A stretch of DNA of 64,000 nucleotides from JANNOG01 sp031398915 (lineage in GTDB: Bacteria; Actinomycetota; Actinomycetes; Actinomycetales; JBBAYJ01). Made by a program: the position numbers and the translations under genes. Below the pieces are notes generated by a model, which worked only from the letters and a program-made list of their open reading frames with translations, was not told where the DNA came from and ran no database searches. Shown here piece after piece: positions 6,279 to 16,051 of this stretch (position 1 is the first letter of the stretch; every line of letters begins with the position of its first letter). Location of the stretch: the NCBI GenBank assembly GCA_031398915.1, contig JANNOG010000048.1:1-64000 (forward strand). Reading direction: 5' to 3'.

Positions 6279-8974
6279 ACGGGTCCGATCGTCGTGGATC
6301 GACCCGGGTGGCCGCTGCCGTCGTGGCGACCCTGGGCTTCGTCGCCGCGTTGGTGGTCGGGGTCGTCCCGGTCAGCGCGGCACCTGGCGACTGCGTCCCC
6401 GGCCCTACCTTGATCGCCTGCGAGAACGCCAAGCCGGGTGCGCCTGCCTCGGAGTGGGACATCACCGGCAGCGGTGACGACTCCATCCAGGGCTATGCGA
6501 CGGACATGAGCACCAACCGGGGTGGGCGAGCCGACTTCAAGATCGATACGGACGCGGCGGCCTACTCGGTGACGATCTACCGAATGGGCTGGTACCAGGG
6601 CCTCGGTGCGCGTCGCATCGCCGACGTAGCGCCGTCGGTCGCACTGCCGCAGACCCAGCCGGAGTGCCTGACCGACCCGATATCACTCAATCTGGACTGT
6701 GGCAACTGGGCGGTGTCGGCCTCGTGGGACGTGCCGAACGACGCCGTGAGTGGCGTCTACACCGCCCTGCTGCGACGCTCCGACACCGGCGGCACCAGCC
6801 ACATCACCTTCATCGTGCGCGACGACACCAGCACCTCCGACGTGGTGCTCCAGACCTCGGACACGACCTGGCACGCCTACAACGACTACGGCGGCACCAA
6901 CCTGTACTACGGCCCGATGGGCCCGGCCACGAAGGTGAGCTATAACCGACCCTTCGCCACCAGAGGCGTCGAAGAGGGGCGCGACTTCCTCTTCTCGGCC
7001 GAGTACCCACTGATCCGGTTCATGGAGCGCAACGGTTACGACATCAGCTACATCAGTGGAGTCGACACCGACCGCTACGGCTCCCTGCTGCTCAACCACG
7101 AGACGTTCGTGTCGGTCGGCCACGACGAGTACTGGTCCGGCGCGCAGCGGACCAATGTCGAGCGTGCCCGCGATGCCGGGGTCAACCTCGCATTCTTCAG
7201 CGGCAACGAGGTCTACTGGAAGACCAGGTACGAGGCCAGCATCGACGGGGCGAACACGCCGTACCGCACTCTGGTCACGTACAAGGAGACGCGGAGGAAC
7301 GCCAAGACGGACCCCTCGCCCGAGTGGACCGGCACCTGGCGGGACCCCCGATTCAGCCCGCCCTCGGATGGTGGTCGACCCGAGAACGCCCTGACCGGCA
7401 CCGCGTACATGTCCAACTTCACCGACCTGCCCATCACGGTGTCCGACGTCGAGGGACGGTTGAGGTTCTGGCGCAACACCGGCCTGGCCACGCAGCCGAG
7501 CGGGACGTCGACCGCGCTGGCGCCGCATACCGTCGGCTACGAATCGGACGAAGACCTCGACAACGGATTCCGTCCGGCCGGGCTGTTCCGGATGTCCACC
7601 ACCACCGGCTCGACGCCCGAGTACCTGCAGGATTACGGATCTACCGTGGCACCCGGAACCACCACGCACAGCATCACGATGTATCGCGCCGCCAGCGGAG
7701 CGCTGGTGTTCGGTGCAGGAACCGTGCAGTGGTCGTGGGGGCTGGACGATGCCCACGACGGCAACGGTGCGGCACCTGACGCGCGGATGCAGCAGGCCAC
7801 GCTCAACCTGTTCGCGGACATGGGTGCCCAGCCGGCGACGCTGATGACCGGCATGGTCATGCCCCAACCGAGTACGGACACGGCAGGGCCGATCACCACC
7901 ATCACCTCACCGAGCGCAGGCACGACCGTGGCCAACGGATCGTCGGTCACGGTGACGGGTACCGCCACGGACGCCGCCGGTGTCGTCGCGGCCGTCGAGG
8001 TGTCGTTGGACGCCGGCCGGACGTGGCACCGGGCGACCGGCACCACGACGTGGACCTACATCGGGGTTCGCCAGGGCGTGGGCGCCGTCGACGTCCTGGC
8101 TCGCGCCGTCGACGACAGCGCCAACCTGGGCACCGCGGCGCGGGTCGCCACCTCCGTGGCATGCCCGTGCACGATCTTCGGCCAGACAGCCCCGACTGCG
8201 GCCCCCAGCACCGACACCTCCGCGCTCGAACTGGGCATCCGTTTCGTGCCGCAAACCTCGGGTCTGGTCACCGGGGTGAGGTTCTACAAGGGGCCCGCCA
8301 ACACCGGCACGCACGTGGGCACGCTCTGGTCAGCCGCAGGGGCGGTCCTGGCACGAGGGACGTTCACCGCCGAGACTGCGACCGGGTGGCAGGAGTTGGT
8401 CTTCGACTCACCCGTCTCGGTCACTGCCGGCACCCCGTACGTCGCGTCGTACCACGCCCCGAACGGTGGCTACTTCGGGGTGAACAACGCCTTCTACGCG
8501 CCCCTCGACGCCGCACCACTGACCGTCCCCGCAGCCACCGCCACAGCGGGCAACGGGGTGTTCTCGCCGGGAAACACCTTCCCGACTCGATCGTTCCAGG
8601 CCAGCAACTACTACGTCGACGTCACCTTCGTGGACGACGAGTCGGTTCCGCCGATCGTGACGGCCCGCGTCCCGGTACCCGGCGTCACCAGCGTGGCGAT
8701 CGACGTCACCCCCGACCGCCCGGCTGTCGAAGGTGATCGACCGGACGAGCCTGAGTGCTGGCCTGACCAGGGCCGACGGCGGTGGTGCAGTGGCGGTGAC
8801 GGTTCGGGTCACCGACGTCGACGGGGGATCCGAGGTGGCGATCGATCCTGTGGATCTCCTGCTGCCGAACACCGCCTACGTCGTCTCGGTGCAGGCGGCG
8901 GACACCAACGGCCGTGTCATGCCCGCCGCTGCCACCTGGCGATTCACCACCTCGCGCGGCACCCTGACCGGTGA
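6275..8974 (+). CDS. Secreted N,N-dimethylformamidase-like / DUF4082 protein, 5' part of a frameshifted gene
   Basis: First part of what was probably one gene, 6275-12626 (about 2,115 residues). It has a signal peptide (residues 1-36, ending VPVSAAPG) and a large domain (about 38-530) resembling the beta subunit of N,N-dimethylformamidase, with IYRMGWYQGLG, YNDYGGTNLYYG, GHDEYWSGAQR and FFSGNEVYWK. A bacterial Ig-like domain (about 535-625) and one DUF4082 domain (about 628-790: CPCTIFG ... GVRFYKGPANTGTHVGTLWS ... NYYVDVTF) follow. A run of five C at 8709-8713 then shifts the frame; with four C it joins the next frame and continues the expected Ig-like domain. The last ~85 residues of this frame, from about 8711, are out-of-frame. 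The actual enzymatic activity is unknown. Confidence 0.78.
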   Translation: MNGSDRRGSTRVAAAVVATLGFVAALVVGVVPVSAAPGDCVPGPTLIACENAKPGAPASEWDITGSGDDSIQGYATDMSTNRGGRADFKIDTDAAAYSVTIYRMGWYQGLGARRIADVAPSVALPQTQPECLTDPISLNLDCGNWAVSASWDVPNDAVSGVYTALLRRSDTGGTSHITFIVRDDTSTSDVVLQTSDTTWHAYNDYGGTNLYYGPMGPATKVSYNRPFATRGVEEGRDFLFSAEYPLIRFMERNGYDISYISGVDTDRYGSLLLNHETFVSVGHDEYWSGAQRTNVERARDAGVNLAFFSGNEVYWKTRYEASIDGANTPYRTLVTYKETRRNAKTDPSPEWTGTWRDPRFSPPSDGGRPENALTGTAYMSNFTDLPITVSDVEGRLRFWRNTGLATQPSGTSTALAPHTVGYESDEDLDNGFRPAGLFRMSTTTGSTPEYLQDYGSTVAPGTTTHSITMYRAASGALVFGAGTVQWSWGLDDAHDGNGAAPDARMQQATLNLFADMGAQPATLMTGMVMPQPSTDTAGPITTITSPSAGTTVANGSSVTVTGTATDAAGVVAAVEVSLDAGRTWHRATGTTTWTYIGVRQGVGAVDVLARAVDDSANLGTAARVATSVACPCTIFGQTAPTAAPSTDTSALELGIRFVPQTSGLVTGVRFYKGPANTGTHVGTLWSAAGAVLARGTFTAETATGWQELVFDSPVSVTAGTPYVASYHAPNGGYFGVNNAFYAPLDAAPLTVPAATATAGNGVFSPGNTFPTRSFQASNYYVDVTFVDDESVPPIVTARVPVPGVTSVAIDVTPDRPAVEGDRPDEPECWPDQGRRRWCSGGDGSGHRRRRGIRGGDRSCGSPAAEHRLRRLGAGGGHQRPCHARRCHLAIHHLARHPDR

Positions 8975-11900
8975 GTGCCCGTGCGGGCTCTTCGCCGACA
9001 CCATCCCGGACGGAGTGTCTACCGACGTCGACCGCCCGGTCGAGCTGGGCGTGCGGATCACCCCACAGCGCGACGGCACCATCCTCGGCGTCCGGTTCCT
9101 CAAGGCCGCGGGTGCCAGCGGCACGCATATCGGAACCCTGTGGACCGCCGGTGGCGAGCAACTGGCCCGCGCCACGTTCACCGGCGAGGGCTCAGGTGGT
9201 TGGCAGGAGGTCCTGTTCAGCACACCGGTCACCGTGACGAAGGGCGACGAGTACGTCGCCTCGTACGTCGCTCCCGACGGCCGCTACGCCTACACCCGGG
9301 ACGGGTTCGGTCCCACCGGCGTCACCCGGGCGCCGTTGACCACCCGCAGCAACGCCGGCGGGTACACCTACACCACAGGTGAGTTCCCGGCAGTGCCCTC
9401 CACCGCCAACTACTGGGTCGACGTGTTGTTCCAACCGGCGCCGGATCTCAGCCCCCCCACGCTCACGTCCCGCACCCCCGAGTCGGGTACGTCCAGCGTC
9501 GCCGTCACCACGAGCGTCGCTGCCACCCTCTCGGAGCTGGTCGATCCGGCGTCCGTGACAGCCACGTTGAGCGGTGGTGGATCGCAGGTGCCGGTCAGCA
9601 TCGTGGTGGCCGACGTCGACGGCGTCTCGCAGGTCGCCGTCACGCCCGACGCGACGCTCGTCCCGGGCTTGACGTACACCGTCTCGATCCTGGCCACCGA
9701 CCTCGTGGGCAACGCCATGACGACGCCGGTGACGTGGACGTTCCGGACCGCCCGTCAGACTCCACCTCCCGGTCAGTGCCCGTGCTCGCTGTTCGACGAC
9801 ACCACACCGGCCGAGGCGCTCGCTTCGCTGGACACGCGGCCCGTCACGCTGGGCGTCACGTTCACGGCCGACACCGAGGGCAGCGTCCTGGGGGTCCGCT
9901 TCCTCAAGGCCCCGGGCAACGACGGCGCTCACGTCGGCGCGGTGTGGTCGGCCACGGGCGAGCGACTGGCCACTGCCACGTTCACCGGTGAGACGACCAG
10001 CGGCTGGCAGGAGGTCCGCTTCGACACGCCGGTGCGCGTCACGGCGGGAACCAGCTACACCGCCTCCTACGAATCCCCTGGTGGGCGCTACTCCTACACC
10101 GCCAACGGCTTCGCTCCGACAGGGCGAGCCGTCGGCCCCCTGACCGCGGGCGCCACTGCCGGGGTGTTCACCTACCAGGTCGGACTGGCCCCGACGGCGA
10201 CCTCGTCGGCCAACTACTGGGTCGACGTCCTGTTCGAACCCACGCCCCCGCCCCTCGCCCCACCGCCCGTGGTGCCCCCCCCGCCGACCGCATCGGCCAC
10301 CGAGGTGTCGACGGCCGCTGATGTCACCGTGTCGTTCGCGGCTCCCGTGGCCGAGGGCACCGCAGAACTGGTTCTGGTGGACACCACCACCAACGCCCTC
10401 GTCGCGGGCCGGCCGCAGGTCGACGCGACCGGAGGAACAGCCACCTTCAGCCCGGCCACCCCGCTGCCGGGTGGTCGGGTGTACCGGGCCACCGTGAGCG
10501 GTGCCCAGAGCCGTGGTGGCGTCACCATGACTCCGTACTCGTTCATCTTCACGACCACGACGTCCAACCAGTGCCCCTGCACCCTGTTCGACGATCGCAG
10601 CCCCGCGACCGCGTCGGCGTCCGATCGGGGCACGGTCGAGGTCGGGACCCGATTCGTGCCCGGCGTCGACGGCCGCATCACCGCGGTCCGGTTCTACAAG
10701 GGGCCCTCGAACACCGGCCCCCACGTCGCGACCGTGTGGTCGGCAGCCGGAGTGGCGTTGCGTCAGGTGACGTTCACCGCCGAGAGCGCGAGCGGCTGGC
10801 AGAGCGCGACTCTGGCCACCCCGCTCGACGTGACCGCGGGCACCGACTACGTGGTGTCGTACCTGGCACCGGCCGGCGGCTACGCGTTCACCGAGGGCGT
10901 GTTCACCACGGCGTGGACCCGAGGCCCGTTGACCGCACCCGCTGACACGCTGAGCGCCCGCAACGGCGTCTATCGCTACGGCGGTGGGTTCCCCAGCGAC
11001 TCGTCCGGACCCACGAGCTACTTCGTGGACGTCGTCTTCTCACCCGCCGACGGGGTCGCGCCCACCCTCACGGCCCGAACCCCGCCCCAGGGTGCGACGT
11101 CCGTGGCGGTCGGAGCAGTGGTGACGGCCACGTTCTCGGAGCCGGTCTCGACCGCCTCGGTCACCCTGGACCTGACGATCGGTGGGGCCCTGGTTCCAGG
11201 ATCGACGACCTACGATCCACCGTCGCGGACCGTCACGTTCCGCCCGCGTGACGCGCTCCCGCCGTCGGCATCGGCCACAGCGTCGGCGTCGGCCCGGGAC
11301 TACGACGGGGTCGGGCTGGCCGGGACCACGTCATGGACCTTCACCACGGGCCCAGCGGACGCCGAGCCGGGGACCTGCCCGTGCACCCTCCTGGACCCTG
11401 CCGTCGCTCCTGCCGTGGCCGCCACGTCGGACACCGACGCGATCGAGGTCGGCATTCAGTTCGTCCCCGAGCTGAATGGCCGGATCACCGGTATTCGGTT
11501 CTACAAGGGCGCCGGAAATACGGGAACGCACGTCGGAACGGTGTGGTCGGCGTCGGGTCAGGCGCTCGCCCAGGTGACATTCACCGGCGAAACGGCCTCC
11601 GGCTGGCAGGACGCGATCTTTGCCACGCCGATCCCGGTGGTGGCGGGTGCCGCGTACACCGCCTCGTATACCGCCCCCCAGGGGCGTTATGCGGCGACCC
11701 CGGATGCCTTCACGACGACATCGATCAGCGGTCCGCTGCGAATTCCGGGAGGCGGGAATGGGGTGTACCGGTACGGCGGTGGTTACCCCACGGCCTCGTT
11801 CCGCTCGACCAACTATTTCGTTGACGTCGTGTTCGCCTCGGATGACACCAACGCGCCCGTCATAGCGTCTCGAACCCCGGCTCCCGGCGCGGTGGACGTC

Positions 11901-12626
11901 GACCCGGCCACGACGATCTCGGCGACGTTCTCGGAGCCCGTGGTGGCGGCGTCGGCCTCGCTGGCCGTCGCGGCGGACGGGATCCCGGTGTCCGGTACCA
12001 CCAGCTACACGGCGGCCACGCGGAGTGTCACGTTCCGTCCCGCTGCGGCGCTGCCGGCGTCTACGCTGCTCACGGCCACAGTTGCCGCTCGCGACGTCGA
12101 CGGGCGGGCGCTGACCGGCCCGACCCAGTGGTCATTCACCACGCAGGCGACGGGCACCGCCCCGACCGGGATCTTCGGCCCGGGCGACAGCCCTGACGTG
12201 GCGGCGACCGACGACACGTCCATGATCGAGGTGGGTGTTCGCATCGTGCCGCAGGTCGACGGCCTCGTCACGGGTGTTCGCTTCTACAAGGGGTCGGGCA
12301 ACGGCGGCGTCCACACCGCCACCCTGTGGTCGACCGCCGGGCAGCCGATCGCCACGGCGACCTTCGCCGCCGAGACCGCGACAGGGTGGCAGAGCGTGAC
12401 GTTCGACCAGCCGGTGTCGGTCAGTGCCGGTACCGAATACGTGGCGTCGTACCTGGCGCCGCAGGGCCGATATTCCGTCACGGGCAATTCCTTCGGGTCG
12501 ACCACCACGGTCGGGCAACTGACTATTCCTGGCCCGGACAACGGGGTGTACCGCTACGGCGGCGGATTTCCGACCGGGTCGTTCCGTTCGACCAACTACT
12601 GGGTGGACGTGATGTTCCAGTCGTGA
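8733..12626 (+). CDS. DUF4082 / Ig-like repeat protein, 3' part of the frameshifted gene
   Basis: Continuation of the preceding gene after a +1 shift at about 8709-8713. The GTG at 8733 lacks a clear ribosome site, so independent translation is doubtful. The 1,297-residue frame holds five DUF4082 domains, starting near residues 81, 348, 613, 881 and 1144. Each has RFLKA or RFYKG, then LWS/LWT, GWQ, YVASY and a final NYWVDV or NYFVDV; the first four begin with CPC. Big_5-type Ig-like domains lie between them (ATFSEPV motifs). With the upstream part there are six DUF4082 and about five Ig-like domains. No membrane anchor or sorting signal is seen at the C-terminus, which ends with the last DUF4082 domain (VDVMFQS). 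Probably an extracellular binding/structural array. The copies are similar in sequence, so recombination is possible. Confidence 0.75.
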   Translation: MIDRTSLSAGLTRADGGGAVAVTVRVTDVDGGSEVAIDPVDLLLPNTAYVVSVQAADTNGRVMPAAATWRFTTSRGTLTGECPCGLFADTIPDGVSTDVDRPVELGVRITPQRDGTILGVRFLKAAGASGTHIGTLWTAGGEQLARATFTGEGSGGWQEVLFSTPVTVTKGDEYVASYVAPDGRYAYTRDGFGPTGVTRAPLTTRSNAGGYTYTTGEFPAVPSTANYWVDVLFQPAPDLSPPTLTSRTPESGTSSVAVTTSVAATLSELVDPASVTATLSGGGSQVPVSIVVADVDGVSQVAVTPDATLVPGLTYTVSILATDLVGNAMTTPVTWTFRTARQTPPPGQCPCSLFDDTTPAEALASLDTRPVTLGVTFTADTEGSVLGVRFLKAPGNDGAHVGAVWSATGERLATATFTGETTSGWQEVRFDTPVRVTAGTSYTASYESPGGRYSYTANGFAPTGRAVGPLTAGATAGVFTYQVGLAPTATSSANYWVDVLFEPTPPPLAPPPVVPPPPTASATEVSTAADVTVSFAAPVAEGTAELVLVDTTTNALVAGRPQVDATGGTATFSPATPLPGGRVYRATVSGAQSRGGVTMTPYSFIFTTTTSNQCPCTLFDDRSPATASASDRGTVEVGTRFVPGVDGRITAVRFYKGPSNTGPHVATVWSAAGVALRQVTFTAESASGWQSATLATPLDVTAGTDYVVSYLAPAGGYAFTEGVFTTAWTRGPLTAPADTLSARNGVYRYGGGFPSDSSGPTSYFVDVVFSPADGVAPTLTARTPPQGATSVAVGAVVTATFSEPVSTASVTLDLTIGGALVPGSTTYDPPSRTVTFRPRDALPPSASATASASARDYDGVGLAGTTSWTFTTGPADAEPGTCPCTLLDPAVAPAVAATSDTDAIEVGIQFVPELNGRITGIRFYKGAGNTGTHVGTVWSASGQALAQVTFTGETASGWQDAIFATPIPVVAGAAYTASYTAPQGRYAATPDAFTTTSISGPLRIPGGGNGVYRYGGGYPTASFRSTNYFVDVVFASDDTNAPVIASRTPAPGAVDVDPATTISATFSEPVVAASASLAVAADGIPVSGTTSYTAATRSVTFRPAAALPASTLLTATVAARDVDGRALTGPTQWSFTTQATGTAPTGIFGPGDSPDVAATDDTSMIEVGVRIVPQVDGLVTGVRFYKGSGNGGVHTATLWSTAGQPIATATFAAETATGWQSVTFDQPVSVSAGTEYVASYLAPQGRYSVTGNSFGSTTTVGQLTIPGPDNGVYRYGGGFPTGSFRSTNYWVDVMFQS

Positions 12627-12650
12627 TCTGTGGTCCGAACGGGCGAGCCT

Positions 12651-12670
12651 GGGCGTCAACACTCACGCCC
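12651..12670 (+). terminator. Possible terminator hairpin after the DUF4082 gene
   Basis: GGGCGT (12651-12656) and ACGCCC (12665-12670) form a perfect 6-bp GC stem with an 8-base loop, 25 bases after the stop codon. No T-run follows, which is common in high-GC actinobacteria, so termination is only suggested. Confidence 0.4.
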
Positions 12671-12789
12671 TGACGGTGACCGTCGATGCACGTCGGGAAC
12701 GACATGTGTTCGATTCCTCTCACGGGGCACTATGCCAAGTACGCGCACCTGCGTCTGAAATCGGTCAAACTGAGACGACACGACACCGG

Positions 12790-12812
12790 TTGACACATCC
12801 TCGCGACGCGAG
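12790..12812 (+). promoter_or_regulatory. TTGACA box with adjacent palindrome upstream of the dehydrogenase gene
   Basis: A consensus -35-like TTGACA (12790-12795) is followed by the 13-base palindrome CTCGCGACGCGAG (12800-12812), 20 bases before the GTG start at 12832. No good -10 is seen at normal spacing. It may be a promoter with an overlapping operator for the sugar-nucleotide genes. Confidence 0.3.
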
Positions 12813-12831
12813 CGACACACAAGGAGGAACC

Positions 12832-13884
12832 GTGACCTACACGGTCGGCGTCATCGGGGCCGGGTACTGGGGCCCCAAACTCGTTCGCAATTTCGATTCG
12901 AGTCCCGACTGGGACCTCGTCGCCATCTGTGACCTCGACGAGGTGCGCGCCCGGAAGGTCATCGGTCGCCGCAGCGACGTCGACGTCGTCACCTCCGTCG
13001 ACGACCTGCTGGCGCGGACGGACCTCGACGCGGTGGCCATCGCGACGCCCGCCAGTACGCACGCCCGGTTGGCGATCGCCGCCCTCGAGGCGGGCAAGCA
13101 CGTCGTCGTCGAGAAGCCCATCGCCGATGACCTGACGCAGGCGCAGGCCATGGTCGACGTCGCCCGCGAGCACGGCCTGGTCCTGATGTGCGACCACACG
13201 TACTGCTACACCCCGGTCGTGCAGAAGATCGGCGAGATCATCGCCGACGGGGTGCTGGGCGACATCCTGTTCGTCGACTCGGTCCGGATCAACCTGGGCC
13301 TGGTGCAACCCGATGTCGACGTGTTCTGGGACCTGGCCCCGCACGACCTGTCGATTCTCGACTACGTCCTGCCCGGCGGTCTGACCCCGACCGCGGTCGC
13401 GGCCCACGGCGCCGATCCGCTGGGTGCGGGCAGGGCCTGCATCGGCTACCTGACCATGCCGCTGCCGGGCGGTGCGATCGCTCACGTCCACGTCAACTGG
13501 CTGAGCCCCACCAAGATCCGCCAGATGGTGATCGCCGGTTCCAGTCGCACCCTGGTGTGGGACGACCTCAACCCCCAGCAGCGGCTCTCGATCTATGACC
13601 GGGGCGTCGACCTGGCAAGCCAGAGCGCGATCGGTGTCGACCGGACTGCGGCTATCATCTCCTACCGCCTCGGTGACATGCACGCTCCCACGTTGCCCGA
13701 GCGCGAGGCGCTCGCCGACATGGTCACCGAGTTCGCCGCCGCCATCGCGGGCAACCGGGCCTCGCGCACCCCCGGAGACGCCGGAGTCCGCGTGCTCACC
13801 GTGCTCGAAGCCGCGAACACCAGCCTCGCGGCCGGTGGAGACCTGGTGCGCCTACCTGGTGCCCTGGTCGGGAGCGCCTCATGA
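12832..13884 (+). CDS. Gfo/Idh/MocA-family NAD(P)-dependent sugar dehydrogenase
   Basis: Probable nucleotide-sugar oxidoreductase of 350 residues. The N-terminal Rossmann domain has VGVIGAGYWGPKLVRNF and AICDLDEVRA, then the family motif EKPIADD (about residues 99-105). The C-terminal domain contains FWDLAPHDLSILDYV, typical of this family. The best comparison is with WlbA/WbpB-type UDP-GlcNAcA 3-dehydrogenases, which would supply a 3-keto sugar to a WbpE-like aminotransferase; this assignment is inference from context. The GTG at 12832 follows AAGGAGG by 4 bases; a frame extension to 12676 lacks homology. The 3' end overlaps the next ATG by 4 bases. Confidence 0.87.
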   Translation: MTYTVGVIGAGYWGPKLVRNFDSSPDWDLVAICDLDEVRARKVIGRRSDVDVVTSVDDLLARTDLDAVAIATPASTHARLAIAALEAGKHVVVEKPIADDLTQAQAMVDVAREHGLVLMCDHTYCYTPVVQKIGEIIADGVLGDILFVDSVRINLGLVQPDVDVFWDLAPHDLSILDYVLPGGLTPTAVAAHGADPLGAGRACIGYLTMPLPGGAIAHVHVNWLSPTKIRQMVIAGSSRTLVWDDLNPQQRLSIYDRGVDLASQSAIGVDRTAAIISYRLGDMHAPTLPEREALADMVTEFAAAIAGNRASRTPGDAGVRVLTVLEAANTSLAAGGDLVRLPGALVGSAS

Positions 13885-14873
13885 GCGGCGGATTCGCGGG
13901 CGCACGTGTCGTGGTGACCGGCGGCGCCGGCACCATCGGATCCACCATCGTCGACCAACTCCTCGACGCCGGTGCCGCGTCCGTCGTCGTTCTGGACAAC
14001 TTCGTACGTGGCCGGATGGCCAACCTCGACATCGCGATGCCGTCGGGACGGGTCGAGGTCGTCGACGGTGACCTGCGTGACCGTGACCTCGTGCACGATC
14101 TGGTCAAGGGCAGCGACCTGGTCTTCCACCAGGGGGCGTTGCGGATCACGCAGTGCGCCGAGGATCCCCGCCTGGCGATGGACGTGCTGGTCGGAGGCAC
14201 GTTCAACGTGCTGGAGGCCGTGGCCGAACACAAGGTGTCCCGCGTGGTGGCCGCCTCGTCGGCGTCTGTCTACGGTGCCGCGGAGGAGTTTCCCACCACC
14301 GAACGGCACCACCACCACAACAACGACACGTTCTACGGCGCTGCCAAGTCGTTCAACGAGGGAATGCTCCGCAGCTTCACTGCGATGTACGGCGTCAGCT
14401 GGGTCGCGCTGCGCTACTTCAACGTGTACGGCCCGCGAATGGACATCCACGGTGTGTACACCGAGGTGCTGGTCCGGTGGATGGAGCGCATCGTGGCCGG
14501 CAAGCCGCCGCTGATCTTCGGTGACGGGCTGCAGACCATGGACTTCGTGTACACCGCCGACATCGCCAGGGCCAACCTGCTGGCGGCCGCCGCACCCGTC
14601 AGCGGTGAGGTGTACAACATCGCCTCCGGGGTCGAGACCAGCCTGTTGGATCTGGCCCACGCCCTGCTCGGCGCCATGGACTCGGACCTCGACGTCGAGT
14701 TCGGCCCGGCCAGATCCGTCAACGCCGTCGCGCGGCGGCTCGCTGCCACCGAGGCAGCCACCGCCGACCTCGGCTTCACCGCCGAGATCGGTCTGGACGA
14801 GGGCCTTCGCCGCCTCGTGACGTGGTGGCAGGCCGAGCAGCACCTCACCATCGATCAGGGGCAACCAGCATGA
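13881..14873 (+). CDS. NAD-dependent epimerase/dehydratase
   Basis: Extended short-chain dehydrogenase of 330 residues that modifies a nucleotide sugar (UDP-glucose/GlcNAc 4-epimerase-like). It shows the NAD motif VTGGAGTIGS at about residues 11-20, ASSASVYG (catalytic Ser region), FYGAAKSFNE (the YxxxK pair), RYFNVYGPRMD and DFVYTADIARA. The exact reaction, C4 epimerisation or dehydration, cannot be decided from motifs alone. Both ends overlap neighbours by ATGA, so it is translated in one operon with the dehydrogenase and the first DegT aminotransferase. Confidence 0.9.
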   Translation: MSGGFAGARVVVTGGAGTIGSTIVDQLLDAGAASVVVLDNFVRGRMANLDIAMPSGRVEVVDGDLRDRDLVHDLVKGSDLVFHQGALRITQCAEDPRLAMDVLVGGTFNVLEAVAEHKVSRVVAASSASVYGAAEEFPTTERHHHHNNDTFYGAAKSFNEGMLRSFTAMYGVSWVALRYFNVYGPRMDIHGVYTEVLVRWMERIVAGKPPLIFGDGLQTMDFVYTADIARANLLAAAAPVSGEVYNIASGVETSLLDLAHALLGAMDSDLDVEFGPARSVNAVARRLAATEAATADLGFTAEIGLDEGLRRLVTWWQAEQHLTIDQGQPA

Positions 14874-16051
14874 CTGTGACCGTTTCACCCACCCCCACCA
14901 TCAAGGCCCAGCCGGTCATCCCGGTGATGAAGCCCTGGTTGGACGAGACCGAAGCTGCGGCTGCGGCGGACGCGGTGCTGTCCGGCTGGGTGGCCCAGGG
15001 CCCCCGGGTCAAGGCGTTCGAGGCCGAGTTCGCGCTCTCGGTCGGCGCCTCACACGGCATTGCGGTGTCGTCGTGCACGACTGCGCTTCACCTGGGGTTG
15101 TACGCGCACGGGATCGGACGCGGCGACGACGTCCTCGTCCCGTCGCTGTCCTTCATCGCCACCACGAACGCCGCCCGGTACGTCGGGGCCAACCCGGTCT
15201 TCGCCGACGTGGACCCGATCACTGCCAACGTCACGGTCGAGACCCTGGAGGCGGCACTGACCCCGGCCACCCGGGCCGTCATCGTCGTCCACCAGGGCGG
15301 GGTGCCCGCGGATGTCGACGCGATCGCCGCCTTCTGCCGCGACCGCGACGTGGTCATGATCGAGGACGCGGCGTGTTCTGCCGGCTCGCGGTACAAGGGC
15401 AACCCGGTCGGGTTCCGCTCGCCGTTGGCCTCGTGGTCCTTCCACCCGCGCAAACTCCTCACCACGGGGGAGGGGGGCATGGTCAGCGTCGAGGACGGCG
15501 ACCTGGCTGCGCGGTTGCGGCGGCTCCGGGAGCACGGCATGAGCGTGAGTGCCGCCGATCGTCACGCCGCCGTCGGTCCGGTACGCGAGGGTTATCTGGA
15601 GGTCGGCTTCAACTTCCGGATGACCGACATCCAGGCTGCGGTGGGGCTGGTGCAATTGGGCAAGCTCAGCGCGATGGTCCAGCGTCGCCGCAGCATCGTC
15701 GCCGCCTACCAGGCGCGCCTCGCCGACGTGGGCGTCATCCGGACGGTCGTCGACCCGCCCTGGGGCCAGAGCAACTTCCAGTCGTTCTGGATCGAGATCT
15801 CCCGCGACAGCCCCGCGACACGTGACGAGGTGCTGGCCGCGCTGGCCGCCGACGGCATCTCGGCACGACACGGCATCATGGCCGCTCACCGCCAGCCGGC
15901 ATATGCCGGCCACCCGACCGGGTCGCTGCCGGGGACCGATCTGATCACGGACCACACCCTGATCCTGCCGGTGTTCCACCAGATGACCGAGGACGAGCAG
16001 TCCCGGGTCGTCGAGTCGCTGCGACGGGCCGTCGGCGCCGGCGCCGAGTGA
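14870..16051 (+). CDS. DegT/DnrJ/EryC1-family PLP sugar aminotransferase (first copy)
   Basis: Transfers an amino group, usually from glutamate, to a keto nucleotide sugar. The 393-residue protein starts MTVTVSPTP with ATG at 14870, which overlaps the epimerase stop (ATGA). It has MKPWLDETEAAAAADAVLSGW, SSCTTALHLGLYAHG, VLVPSLSFIATTNAARYVGA, MIEDAACSAGS and the PLP-lysine region WSFHPRKLLTTGEGG (Lys within RKL). It precedes a NeuD/PglD-like acetyltransferase, a pairing typical of 4-amino sugars such as perosamine or bacillosamine, so it may be a 4-aminotransferase. That inference is from gene pairing only. Confidence 0.92.
   Translation: MTVTVSPTPTIKAQPVIPVMKPWLDETEAAAAADAVLSGWVAQGPRVKAFEAEFALSVGASHGIAVSSCTTALHLGLYAHGIGRGDDVLVPSLSFIATTNAARYVGANPVFADVDPITANVTVETLEAALTPATRAVIVVHQGGVPADVDAIAAFCRDRDVVMIEDAACSAGSRYKGNPVGFRSPLASWSFHPRKLLTTGEGGMVSVEDGDLAARLRRLREHGMSVSAADRHAAVGPVREGYLEVGFNFRMTDIQAAVGLVQLGKLSAMVQRRRSIVAAYQARLADVGVIRTVVDPPWGQSNFQSFWIEISRDSPATRDEVLAALAADGISARHGIMAAHRQPAYAGHPTGSLPGTDLITDHTLILPVFHQMTEDEQSRVVESLRRAVGAGAE

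Noticed and set aside
8709..8713. Programmed ribosomal frameshifting at the C5 run
   Set aside because: No recognisable slippery heptamer with stop or downstream pseudoknot was seen, and such a role in a secreted repeat protein would be unusual; error or mutation is simpler, though not excluded.
8740..8974. End of the first DUF4082 frame as genuine C-terminus
   Set aside because: The sequence becomes Arg/Gly/Trp-rich and non-homologous right after the C5 run, whereas the alternative frame continues the Ig-like domain.
8160..12626. DUF4082 repeats as mobile element or CRISPR-like DNA repeats
   Set aside because: The repeats are protein domains of ~155 residues that have diverged at the DNA level and lie in a coding frame; there are no direct-repeat/spacer units.
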